From assembly GCF_001421885.1 (NCBI RefSeq), contig NZ_LMLH01000033.1:124001-188000 (forward strand): a stretch of 64,000 bases of DNA, read 5' to 3'. This stretch comes from Pseudomonas sp. Leaf48 (lineage in GTDB: Bacteria; Pseudomonadota; Gammaproteobacteria; Pseudomonadales; Pseudomonadaceae). A program made the position numbers and the translations under genes. Every line of letters begins with the position of its first letter. Position 1 is the stretch's first letter. Positions 53,790 to 61,529 of this stretch are shown piece after piece. Below the pieces are notes generated by a model that was not told the origin of the DNA, did not search any database, and saw only the letters and a program-made list of their open reading frames with translations.

Positions 53790-54206
53790 TCAGTTCGGTT
53801 TTTGTTGGGTTTGCGCAGCGATGGCATCGGAGGCCGCCACGTAGTCAGCCTGGAAGGCTGGTGATTCAATCCACGCCAGGGCGCCCGCCTCGTCGGTTTC
53901 GGTCGACCATTGGCGATATTCGATCAAGGCGGCCAGTATGAAGTCCATCGCGCCTTCTTCGCCTTCCTGCTCGTACACCAGCTCCAGCAGTGGGTCTTCG
54001 AGGAAGACAGTGCACATGGCCTGCTGGCTGATCTTTTCGGCGTCGATCATCTTTTTGAACAATTCGGTCAAGTCCACCGATTCGAAGTCGATGCGATCGT
54101 CGTTCGGGTCCAGCTCGACCGGCGCGGCAGCCCGTTGGGTGCGGTTCTGCTTGGCCTTGGCTTTGGCGCGGGTGGCGCGTTTTTGCTGCTTGTTGGCGGA
54201 GGCCAT
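53790..54206 (-). CDS. Tandem small protein B, paralogue of the next gene
   Basis: This 138-residue protein shares its start (MASANKQQKRATRAKAKAKQ) and its C-terminal pattern (YRQWSTETDEAGALAWIESPAFQADYV) with the downstream small gene six bases away. The middle is acidic and helical (DLTELFKKMIDAEKISQQAM). ATG at 54206 has GGAACAAC upstream; an upstream in-frame extension to 54317 is not supported. Together they look like a duplicated, co-transcribed pair. No domain or function is recognised. Confidence 0.68.
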   Translation of the reverse strand: MASANKQQKRATRAKAKAKQNRTQRAAAPVELDPNDDRIDFESVDLTELFKKMIDAEKISQQAMCTVFLEDPLLELVYEQEGEEGAMDFILAALIEYRQWSTETDEAGALAWIESPAFQADYVAASDAIAAQTQQKPN

Positions 54207-54238
54207 GGGCGTTGTTCCGTAATTCATTGAAAGGGTTG

Positions 54239-55213
54239 TCAGCTGCGCGGCACTGTCCGCCCGGGTGTATCGGGGGACAGTTCGCCGTTTTGCAGCCAGG
54301 ACAATGCAATGGGCCATAGTGTGGCTTGGTATGCGCTGCGAAAAAAGGCGAAATGCCCAACTTCTTGTTCGCCGATGTCTGGCGGTTCGATTCGAAGATG
54401 GGTTGTGCTCGCATTACTGAAGTAGCCGAGCAGGCGTTCGATGGCCGCAATGGTACCGTAGGGATCGTCGCTGAGGCTGATTGCCAGGGTCCTCGCGGTG
54501 ACTGCGGCGAAGGGCAGGCGACCACTGCTTGCGTGGATGACACGGCCGCTGGGGCGTTTTTCGTACTTCGCAGTCGGCGTGCTCCAGTCTCGGACCACGC
54601 CAGCAGGTGTGTCTTCCAGCCAGCCCAGTCGTTTGCCGGGGAAATAACCGTAGATCAACGTCACCAGTGGCATCAGCACGTGCCATTTGCCGAACATCCG
54701 CCAGCGATGGGCCGGGGCGTAGTCGCGCCAGTAAGCGAATTGTGCACCGACGGTCAACAAGCGCCGGATCAAATGCCCGGACGCACCCAACCCTGCTGCG
54801 CAGCCGCCAAAACTGTGGCCAACGACATCGACTGGCTGACCCGCAAACTCGCGCTGTGCGCGTTGCAGCATCGCCTCGAAATCCAGCGCTCCCCAATCAC
54901 TCCATGATGCTTGGAGCCCTTTGAGCGATGCCGGGCGCGACTCGCCGATACCACGGTAGTCATAGGTGATGACATCGAAGCCGTTGGCGAACAGGTAATC
55001 GGCGAAGCGCGAGTAGTGGCGGCAGCGGACCGAGGTGGCGGCGTTGATGATGACAACCGCGCGAGCGGTGTCCTGGCTAGCGTGCCGCCAGGAAAAACCG
55101 CCGAGCATGAAGCCGTCTGGGGCGCGCTCAGTGAAGGCTTCGCCGCAGGTGCCAGTCGTCAGCGGCAGCTCTATTTGAGTAGGAGCCAGTGGTGGTGTTT
55201 CCTGCAAACTCAT
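54239..55213 (-). CDS. Alpha/beta hydrolase (COG4757-like)
   Basis: This 324-residue protein has the nucleophile elbow GHSFGGCAAG (residue about 156, Ser in GHSFG) and YDYRGIGESRPASLKG near 115, plus a late VGHFAFFRSAY with the probable catalytic His. It lacks a signal peptide. The length and the YDYRGIGESRP segment resemble the predicted alpha/beta hydrolases of COG4757. ATG at 55213 is chosen over the longer frame to 55348. The gene lies upstream of the tandem small genes on the same strand. The substrate is unknown. Confidence 0.78.
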   Translation of the reverse strand: MSLQETPPLAPTQIELPLTTGTCGEAFTERAPDGFMLGGFSWRHASQDTARAVVIINAATSVRCRHYSRFADYLFANGFDVITYDYRGIGESRPASLKGLQASWSDWGALDFEAMLQRAQREFAGQPVDVVGHSFGGCAAGLGASGHLIRRLLTVGAQFAYWRDYAPAHRWRMFGKWHVLMPLVTLIYGYFPGKRLGWLEDTPAGVVRDWSTPTAKYEKRPSGRVIHASSGRLPFAAVTARTLAISLSDDPYGTIAAIERLLGYFSNASTTHLRIEPPDIGEQEVGHFAFFRSAYQATLWPIALSWLQNGELSPDTPGRTVPRS

Positions 55214-55434
55214 CGGTGCCTGTCCTTTGCGGATAGGTGACAACGATAGTCTTCGCGGTGCAGATGAACAATCCATTGGGGCTATCACGAGCCGATGGCA
55301 GGGGAGATCCGCGGGTGGCTCGCGTAGTACGTTCCGTAATCGGCCCAAGACTGAATCAATCTAAAACTCGTACCTTCGCGAGGAAATCAAAGCAGGGTAA
55401 CGAGTGGGCTCCCCAGAGCCCGGGAGTCGCCATC

Positions 55435-55884
55435 ATGAAGATTATCCATTCACTTCTATTGCCGATCGCCACGGTTGGCCTGTTCATGTTTCCAGCCATG
55501 TCGCCTGCCGCCACCCCCGCGGCAATCGACAGTTCGGGCGTACAGGTTCAGCGGCAGGAGCAAAACGGGATCGCTTATCTGTCCGGTGGTGTTGGAGAGG
55601 ACGAATCAAAGGCCATCCAGCAGGCCACTGGCTATAACCTGCACATGACGTTCGCGGTCGGAGCGGATAACAAGTACATACCCGATGTAGATATCGTCAT
55701 CCAGAAAGCCCAAGGACAAACCGTGCTGACGCTGAGTGACGCAGGTCCGCTGGTCTATGTTCAATTACCTGCCGGCAAGTACTCCGTTGTCGCGACGCGC
55801 AATGGTGAAGAGCGGCGTGAAACGGTGGATGTAGGCAGTGGTGCAGCGAGTAACCTGGTGTTCCACTGGAATAGTGATAGCTAG
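55435..55884 (+). CDS. Secreted protein with carboxypeptidase-regulatory-like fold
   Basis: The 149-residue precursor has a signal peptide (MKIIHSLLLPIATVGLFMFPAMSPAA). The mature part has the beta-rich pattern of CarboxypepD_reg-like/starch-binding folds (GPLVYVQLPAGKYSVVATRNGEERRETVDVG). The C-terminus is NLVFHWNSDS. It is likely periplasmic or exported. No active-site residues are seen. The ATG at 55435 fits the signal peptide, whereas the longer frame does not. It faces the lipoprotein gene after 156 bp. Confidence 0.7.
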   Translation: MKIIHSLLLPIATVGLFMFPAMSPAATPAAIDSSGVQVQRQEQNGIAYLSGGVGEDESKAIQQATGYNLHMTFAVGADNKYIPDVDIVIQKAQGQTVLTLSDAGPLVYVQLPAGKYSVVATRNGEERRETVDVGSGAASNLVFHWNSDS

Positions 55885-56040
55885 CGAGAAAGGCAAGGCG
55901 TAGAAGGGGCAGCCCAATCAGTACTCAAGTCCACAAGCAACCATTTCTCAATGGCTGCTTGCGGATTGCAATGCGCTAGGTTTTTCGGTTTGCCAAAGCG
56001 CAATTGAGTTTTTGCTGAACAATCACCTGGGGGAAGGGAG

Positions 56041-56478
56041 TTAGCGGATGCTGCGGATGTTGCCTTTATTGCCTTTTACCGTGACGGATACTTTCTTGAA
56101 GATGAAGTAGTTTTCTTCGTTCACTTCATACCGAGGTGCGACGATCAGGTCGGCCCCGGAAGATTTTACAGCTTTGTAGGCAGCAGCGGATTTAACTGCG
56201 CTGACCGGGTCCAGGCCAAGGCCACTTAATCCACCGCTCTGACCGCCGTAGCTGACGCCATCGGCAAACTGGGAGTCGCCACCAAACTTCAGGAAGCCGA
56301 ACAGCACGTTGACCGAAGACTGGCCGGAGATGGCATCACCGACGGCGATGTCTGCTTTCAGGTCTGCCTTGACCGTGCTGTCGATCGGCGAAGAAGGTTG
56401 GCTGTTGTTGTAGCTGACGCAACCGCTGGCGGTGGCAATGATTGTCGATAGGGCGAGGAACTTTACAAGCGTGTTCAA
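56041..56478 (-). CDS. Small lipoprotein (TRL-like)
   Basis: The 145-residue precursor has a lipobox (SGC, cysteine at residue 20 in TASGCVSYNNSQ). The mature domain has repeated SGADLIVAPRYEVNEENYF and VSVTVKGNKGNIRSIR, resembling the TRL (tRNA-associated locus) lipoprotein family. The only start in frame is TTG at 56478, with AAGGA about 10 bases upstream. It faces the secreted protein at 55435. The function is unknown; it is probably outer-membrane attached. Confidence 0.68.
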   Translation of the reverse strand: MNTLVKFLALSTIIATASGCVSYNNSQPSSPIDSTVKADLKADIAVGDAISGQSSVNVLFGFLKFGGDSQFADGVSYGGQSGGLSGLGLDPVSAVKSAAAYKAVKSSGADLIVAPRYEVNEENYFIFKKVSVTVKGNKGNIRSIR

Positions 56479-56675
56479 AAAGCTGCTTCCTTACGTTGAA
56501 AACTGAGTACATGCAGGCAGATTTGCTGCTGCGCTAGTTTCAACTGGATAGGCTTATGCGCTCTATGAGAGTCATCCTAAAACGGTGTATGAGCAGTTGG
56601 TACAACTTGAGTGAAAAGGCGCTGACAGAGGTAGGAGTTTTCGGCGGGGAAGGCTTTTTGCTAAATCCCGGGCAT

Positions 56676-56707
56676 AAAAAACCCTGAATCTTGCGATTCA
56701 GGGTTTT
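56676..56707 (-). terminator. Minus-strand intrinsic terminator, orphan
   Basis: ACCCTGAATC / GATTCAGGGT forms a 10-bp stem with a 4-base loop. On the minus strand the stem is followed by T6. The nearest upstream minus-strand gene is tRNA-Phe, which already has its own terminator 300 bp before. Confidence 0.75.
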
Positions 56708-57014
56708 CAGCATCTTGTGTCAGGGACGGAGTCGCCCCTGACACACTCTCAGTCAGGCAATCAGGTCGGTAGTGTGGAGAGTGGTTACCCCCACCAATTG
56801 AATCTCGAACCCGGTTGCGTTGTGCGCATTCGTGTTGCCATGACGCATAGATAGTGGCACTGATTGTAGGTAGCCCTTTGCCATTGTGCTTGCCTGGTCG
56901 TCGTTTCGTGTGGGATGTGTGCCGGAGAGTGGGCAATGTTTCAGAAGCGAGCGCTGAAGGCTCTTGGGGGATGGGTAGTGCGGGAGTAGTCTGGCGGCCA
57001 TTAAATCGCAGGCA

Positions 57015-57053
57015 ATAAAAAACCCCAAGGACACATTGTTCCTTGGGGTTTCT
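57015..57053 (-). terminator. Terminator after tRNA-Phe
   Basis: CCCCAAGG / CCTTGGGG arms enclose a 14-base loop. On the minus strand the stem is followed by a T6 run. It starts nine bases past the tRNA CCA end. Confidence 0.82.
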
Positions 57054-57061
57054 CGGTATTT

Positions 57062-57137
57062 TGGTGCCCAGAGACGGAATCGAACCGCCGACACGGGGAT
57101 TTTCAATCCCCTGCTCTACCGACTGAGCTATCTGGGC
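57062..57137 (-). tRNA. tRNA-Phe (GAA)
   Basis: The 76-nt cloverleaf on the minus strand includes an encoded CCA. The acceptor stem pairs GCCCAGA with TCTGGGC. The anticodon arm GGGGATTGAAAATCCCC gives anticodon GAA (phenylalanine). The T-loop GGTTCGATTCC is canonical. Confidence 0.96.
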
Positions 57138-57240
57138 AACGGGGCGCATTAAACTGGTTTTTCAGGGGGTCGTCAAGCAAGTTTTCAAAAAAAATTTAAT
57201 TATTACCGTCGCTTACGATCCGACCCCCGATAAATCGGGG

Positions 57241-57513
57241 TTATTCCGACGGCGGCACGTAGCCTTCGGCCTTGGCGTAATCCTCGCCGGAGAAGTACTT
57301 GTCCATCTCGCCCTGAAGATATTTGCGATCTTCGGCGTTCATCATGTTCAGGCGTTTTTCGTTGATCAGCAGGGTCTGGTGCTTTTGCCAGTCGGCCCAG
57401 GCCTTGGCCGAGACGTGGTCAAAAATGTCCTGGCCTTTGGCGCCCGGGAATGGAGCGCGCTCCAGGGCGGGCAATTCTTCTTTGTACTTGCGGCACATGA
57501 TGGTGCGGGTCAT
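57241..57513 (-). CDS. yggX: YggX Fe(II)-trafficking protein
   Basis: The 90-residue cytoplasmic protein starts MTRTIMCRKYKEELPALERAPFPGAKG, with the conserved Cys7. DHVSAKAWADWQKHQTLLINEKRLN and YLQGEMDKYFSG follow. YggX protects Fe-S clusters and reduces oxidative damage. Its ATG overlaps the mutY stop (ATGA). MutY is itself an Fe-S enzyme, which gives the operon a shared theme. Length matches the family (about 90 residues). Confidence 0.93.
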   Translation of the reverse strand: MTRTIMCRKYKEELPALERAPFPGAKGQDIFDHVSAKAWADWQKHQTLLINEKRLNMMNAEDRKYLQGEMDKYFSGEDYAKAEGYVPPSE

Positions 57514-58577
57514 GACGACTCTCCTGCGTTCAATACGGCGGCCGCGCGTTCGAGCAAGGTTTTGACCGGGGCGGCAAGGCCCAGGCGCGGCGGGGTGGCG
57601 AGGTTATACCAGAGCCAGTCGGCCTCGGCCACGTGATGGCCGCTCTCCTGGACCTGGACCAGCCAGGGTTCGATGGATAACTGGAAATGACTGAAGGTGT
57701 GCACCAGGCTCGGCAAGGCCTGTTGCGCTCCGAGTTCCAGCGAGTGTTGTGCAGCCAGATGTTGCAGGTCGTCGAGGTCGTCGAGTTCCGGCAGGCTCCA
57801 GAGGCCGCCCCAGAGGCCCGTGGAAGGGCGACGGTAAAGCAGGATCGCGCCCTCGCCGTTGCTGAGCAGCGGCATCAGCGTGCGCTTCTGTGGCACGGCT
57901 TTGCGCGGCTTGGGGATCGGGTAGCGGGTCTCAAGGCCGAGCATGTGGGCTTCGCAGCCCTTTTCCAGCGGGCAGAGCAGGCAGCTCGGTTTGCTGCGGG
58001 TGCAGAGCGTGGCGCCGAGATCCATCATCGCCTGGGTGTAGGCGTTGACCCGATCATGCGGTGTAAAGCGCTCAGCGTTGGCCCAGAGCTGTTTGGCAAC
58101 CTTGGGCTCCCCCGGGTAGCCCTCTTGTGCGGTAAAGCGCGCCAGCACGCGTTTGACGTTGCCGTCGAGGATCGGCGCGCGCAGGCCCATGCTGATGCTG
58201 GCGATTGCGCCGGCGGTGGACAGGCCGATGCCCGGCAGGTCGGTGAGTTTTCCCACGTCACGGGGAAACTCGCCACCGTACTGCTCGACAACGATTTTCG
58301 CGGTCTTCTGCAGGTTCCGCGCGCGGGTGTAGTAACCCAGCCCCGTCCACAGGTGCAGCACTTCGTTTTCCGGCGCGGCGGCCAGGGCTTCGACCGTCGG
58401 CAGCGAGGCCATGAAGCGGTCGAAGTAATTCAGCACGGTGCTGACCTGGGTCTGCTGCAGCATGATTTCCGAGACCCACACCCGATAGGGGTTGATGTCC
58501 TGCTGCCAGGGCAAATCGTGACGGCCATGGCGGTCGAACCAGTCCAGTACCGCCGATGAAAACTGCTCGGCTCTCAT
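57510..58577 (-). CDS. mutY: Adenine DNA glycosylase
   Basis: This 355-residue enzyme removes adenine opposite 8-oxoguanine. It has the catalytic Glu in WVSEIMLQQTQVSTV (near residue 37), and the HhH motif LTDLPGIGLSTAGAIASI (near 113) leading to the catalytic Asp in ILDGNVKRVLARF. The 4Fe-4S cluster has the C-X6-C-X2-C-X5-C pattern in CTRSKPSCLLCPLEKGCE (near 192). A C-terminal Nudix-like domain follows. Its ATG overlaps the stop of the asmA-like gene, and its stop overlaps the yggX start. Confidence 0.95.
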   Translation of the reverse strand: MRAEQFSSAVLDWFDRHGRHDLPWQQDINPYRVWVSEIMLQQTQVSTVLNYFDRFMASLPTVEALAAAPENEVLHLWTGLGYYTRARNLQKTAKIVVEQYGGEFPRDVGKLTDLPGIGLSTAGAIASISMGLRAPILDGNVKRVLARFTAQEGYPGEPKVAKQLWANAERFTPHDRVNAYTQAMMDLGATLCTRSKPSCLLCPLEKGCEAHMLGLETRYPIPKPRKAVPQKRTLMPLLSNGEGAILLYRRPSTGLWGGLWSLPELDDLDDLQHLAAQHSLELGAQQALPSLVHTFSHFQLSIEPWLVQVQESGHHVAEADWLWYNLATPPRLGLAAPVKTLLERAAAVLNAGESS

Positions 58578-60805
58578 CGCTTGAACAGCCCCTTGAGCGC
58601 GTCTTTGAGTTGCGGGCTGACCTTGTCACCGAGCTTCTCGTCGATTTTTTCGCTGATTCGCTCGCCGGCCAGCTTGCTTGCCACCTGACCCATGCGTTCG
58701 TTATCCACGCGGCAAGCCTTGGCGCCCAGTTCCAGCGGTCCACGGCAGCGCAATGGCCACTCGATACCGACGAATTTCTCGCCGACCTGGCAAGCCGGGT
58801 CGGGCATGTCGCTCTTGTCGCCTTCGACGATGATGCCGACGCGATAATCCATGCCCAGCACGCGCAGGTCGATGTCGCCGTCACCGTTGACGGTCATGCC
58901 CGGAATGCGCACTTTCAGGTCCGGGTTGCTGGCCACGCCATTGCGCAAGGTCAGGTTGCCCTTGAGCTCCTGGAACGGTGTGTCCTTGCCACGTGGTTCG
59001 CCGCTGAGGGTTTTGCGGTTGAGGGTGGCGATGCCCTTGCACAGCTGCTGTTCAAGGTTGGCATTGAGCAGCACGCCATTGTTGATGACGAAACTGGCGT
59101 TGCCATTGAGTGTTTCGATCAGCGCTTTCTGGCTGTTGCCGCTGCCGGTCAGGGCGCTGTTGAGCGTGACCAGGCCTTTGACGGGCGGATTCTTGCCCTG
59201 GCTTTCGAGGATTTTTTCAACCGGGACCCGGCTGATCTTCGTCTGCATGTTCAGCACTGACACCGGTTGGCGCACGTCGAGGGTGCCCGTGGCTTCAAAG
59301 GTGCCGCCATACAGATCACCGCGAAGGTTTTGCAGGGTCAACAGGCCGCCCTGGCCCGCCGCCTTCAGGGCCGCGTTCTGGATCGGCAGTTTTTCCAGGG
59401 TCAGTTGGCCGAAGGTCAGGTCGGCGTCCACATCGAGCTTGCTCAGGCGCTCCACCGGCAGCAGGCGCTCGTTGCTCCACGCCTCCTTGGTGGGTGCCTG
59501 GGGCAATGGGGTGCTGCCGGCGCCAGCCAGGGCATCGGCTTCGGTACTGGCAACTTCAGCTTGACGCACTTGTGTCGCGCTGTTGGCTTCGGCTGATTTT
59601 GGGCGCAGGTAACGGTCGACGTTGAAAGTGTCGGCCTTGAGTACCGCGCGCAACGATTGTTTGGCGAAATCTTCGACGGCAATGCGGCCGCTGAAGGAGC
59701 TGTCGTCGACTTTCAGGTTGATGTTGTCGAACGCCACGCTGGTCGGTGTGGCTGCCAAGCGGCTGACCAGTTCGACTTTGCGCAGGCTGCCTTCAGCCAT
59801 GGCCGGTAGTTGCTGGCCGATGCTGTCGATGAATTGCGCCAGGTCGAACTGTGCAATCGAAATGCCACCGCTGACCTGCGGGGTCTTGTCGAGGTCATTG
59901 ACCTTCAGTTCGCCCAATGCCCGCAGCTGGTTGGCGGAGATCTTGATGCCGGTCCACTCGGCGACATTGGCGGCCTTGTCCAGCAGCAACTGGCCCTGGG
60001 CTGCGAAAGTCACGGTCTTGCCTTGCAATGGATCGCCAGCGACTTCACCGGACAGTTTCAGGTCTTCGAATTTGTAGCGCTGCAAGGCGCGCTCGAAACG
60101 CAACTCGCCGTTGAGCTCGGTGCGGACCCGCAGCACTGGCTGGTTGGTGCCGAGGAATGCGGTGAGTTTGACCGGGATGTTGGTGGAGTCATGCACCGCG
60201 CCGGTGCTCAGTTGAATGCTTTCGGCGCTGAACTGCCTGCCGGTTTTCTCGTCGTTGTACTCGACCCTGGCGTTATTGACGGTCAGGCTGTCGATGTCCA
60301 GACGCATTGGCAGAGCCGGTTTTTCCGCTTGTGCAGTGGTTTGCGGTACAGGCTCGCCGGTGACGGCAGGTGTGGTCGAGGTGGCGGAGCCGGTCGGAGC
60401 CGGTGCCTTGCCGACGTCTTCCCAATTGCCGTGGCCGTCCTTGTCGCGGACCAGTCGCAGGTTCAAGCCTTCGACGCGCACGTCGCTCATCTGCACCTCA
60501 CGGCGCAGCAGCGGCAGCACGCGCACCGACAGGCCGAGCATCTGCAAGTCGGCGAACGGTTCGGTCGGTTTGACCAGGGTCGCCACACTGGCATCGTGCA
60601 GCTCCAGCCCCAGCCACGGGAACAGGCTCCAGCCGATATCGCCATTGAGCGTCAGCTCGATGTGGGCCTTGTCGCGGGCTATCTGGCGGATCTCGTCTTT
60701 GTAGTCGTTGGGATCGAAGAGGTGGGTCAGGGCAAAGCCCAGCGCCACAATGATCAGCAACAGCCCGAGAAGTACCAGACCCAGGATTTTGCCGAACGCT
60801 TTCAT
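58574..60805 (-). CDS. AsmA-family protein
   Basis: This 743-residue protein has an N-terminal membrane anchor (MKAFGKILGLVLLGLLLIIVALGFAL; start at 60805 chosen, with a 10-codon longer frame also open). FDPNDYKDEI follows, the conserved AsmA start. The rest is a long beta-rich periplasmic region with the AsmA C-terminal domain. The family includes AsmA/TamB-like proteins that help move phospholipids or assemble outer-membrane proteins. It is transcribed ahead of mutY and yggX with an ATGA overlap. Its exact role is not shown by the sequence. Confidence 0.88.
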   Translation of the reverse strand: MKAFGKILGLVLLGLLLIIVALGFALTHLFDPNDYKDEIRQIARDKAHIELTLNGDIGWSLFPWLGLELHDASVATLVKPTEPFADLQMLGLSVRVLPLLRREVQMSDVRVEGLNLRLVRDKDGHGNWEDVGKAPAPTGSATSTTPAVTGEPVPQTTAQAEKPALPMRLDIDSLTVNNARVEYNDEKTGRQFSAESIQLSTGAVHDSTNIPVKLTAFLGTNQPVLRVRTELNGELRFERALQRYKFEDLKLSGEVAGDPLQGKTVTFAAQGQLLLDKAANVAEWTGIKISANQLRALGELKVNDLDKTPQVSGGISIAQFDLAQFIDSIGQQLPAMAEGSLRKVELVSRLAATPTSVAFDNINLKVDDSSFSGRIAVEDFAKQSLRAVLKADTFNVDRYLRPKSAEANSATQVRQAEVASTEADALAGAGSTPLPQAPTKEAWSNERLLPVERLSKLDVDADLTFGQLTLEKLPIQNAALKAAGQGGLLTLQNLRGDLYGGTFEATGTLDVRQPVSVLNMQTKISRVPVEKILESQGKNPPVKGLVTLNSALTGSGNSQKALIETLNGNASFVINNGVLLNANLEQQLCKGIATLNRKTLSGEPRGKDTPFQELKGNLTLRNGVASNPDLKVRIPGMTVNGDGDIDLRVLGMDYRVGIIVEGDKSDMPDPACQVGEKFVGIEWPLRCRGPLELGAKACRVDNERMGQVASKLAGERISEKIDEKLGDKVSPQLKDALKGLFKR

Positions 60806-60883
60806 GGGCGAGTCCTTGTAATTAGTCAAATTCAAAATTTAGCCGAGGAGTATAGCGCTCCAGACCAGACGGCCGGTCGGCGA

Positions 60884-61288
60884 TCACTGCGCAAGAACAT
60901 CAAGCGGCAGTTTCAGCTTGGCTGCCAGTGCCTGAGCTTCCAGGTGCCCGGCAGGCGCCAGCAGGCGCAAGGTTGAGCCGGTTTGCGCAGCCATTTTTTG
61001 CGCTTCGGCCACCAGTCGCTCGGCGACGCCGCGGCGACGGGTAATTTTTCGTACGCAAATGTGGGACAAGTGCCAGACCTCCTGGTGCCGCTGCAAGCGA
61101 GCTGCACCGAGCAGTCGATCATTGAAGCGCCCGGCGATCAGCGAGCCGTCTCGCAGGCAGTCTTCGATCAGCTGTGCATCCGTGGCAAACGGTGCAAACA
61201 ACCAGTCTGGCGCGTCGCGGTAAATTTTCTGCAGGTCTTGTTGGTCCTGGTCAGAGGGTTCGCGCAGCGGCTCAACAATGATCGGCAT
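60884..61288 (-). CDS. PanZ/PanM-like GNAT protein
   Basis: This 134-residue GNAT-fold protein shows RFNDRLLGAARLQRHQEVWHLSHICVRKITRRRGVAERLV (residues about 53-92, including the acetyl-CoA loop RRRGVA) and an N-terminal DQDQQDLQKIYRDAPDWLF. These stretches line up with E. coli PanZ (PanM), which binds the PanD zymogen and regulates pantothenate synthesis in response to acetyl-CoA. A plain acetyltransferase is the alternative. It sits alone, 78 bp upstream of the asmA-like gene's start on the same strand. Confidence 0.7.
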   Translation of the reverse strand: MPIIVEPLREPSDQDQQDLQKIYRDAPDWLFAPFATDAQLIEDCLRDGSLIAGRFNDRLLGAARLQRHQEVWHLSHICVRKITRRRGVAERLVAEAQKMAAQTGSTLRLLAPAGHLEAQALAAKLKLPLDVLAQ

Positions 61289-61529
61289 ATGGTTTCCTGT
61301 GAAGTTGTACGCGTTCTCTATGCAGGAGGGAGATCAGATAACGTACAAAAGGTGATGTCAGTTTGGTTTTTCCATCGTCTGCTGATGGTAACCTTTGCCC
61401 GTTCGTCCGTCCTTCTGCGACTTGATGTCGCATAACCATACTCAGCACTCCAATAAGCGGTCATGCGTGCGCATTAAGGCCGGGGGGCGGGTGGCAGGGC
61501 GAACCATACTAATAATTGGGGGATTCACA

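Larger units (their letters stand above)
56479..57061. other. Intergenic region with hairpins and no gene
   Basis: There is no supported gene over nearly 600 bases. It holds two minus-strand terminators (56676-56707 and 57015-57053), and a perfect hairpin TGTGTCAGGG/CCCTGACACA (56716-56745). A 162-codon open frame here (56661-57149) begins inside tRNA-Phe and is a false call. The position of an extra terminator suggests a lost or unrecognised short transcript. Confidence 0.45.

Noticed and set aside
56661..57149. Open frame starting within tRNA-Phe (QSVEQGIENPRVGGSIPSLGTK)
   Set aside because: This is the usual false translation of a tRNA gene and its terminator; the rest lacks coding character.
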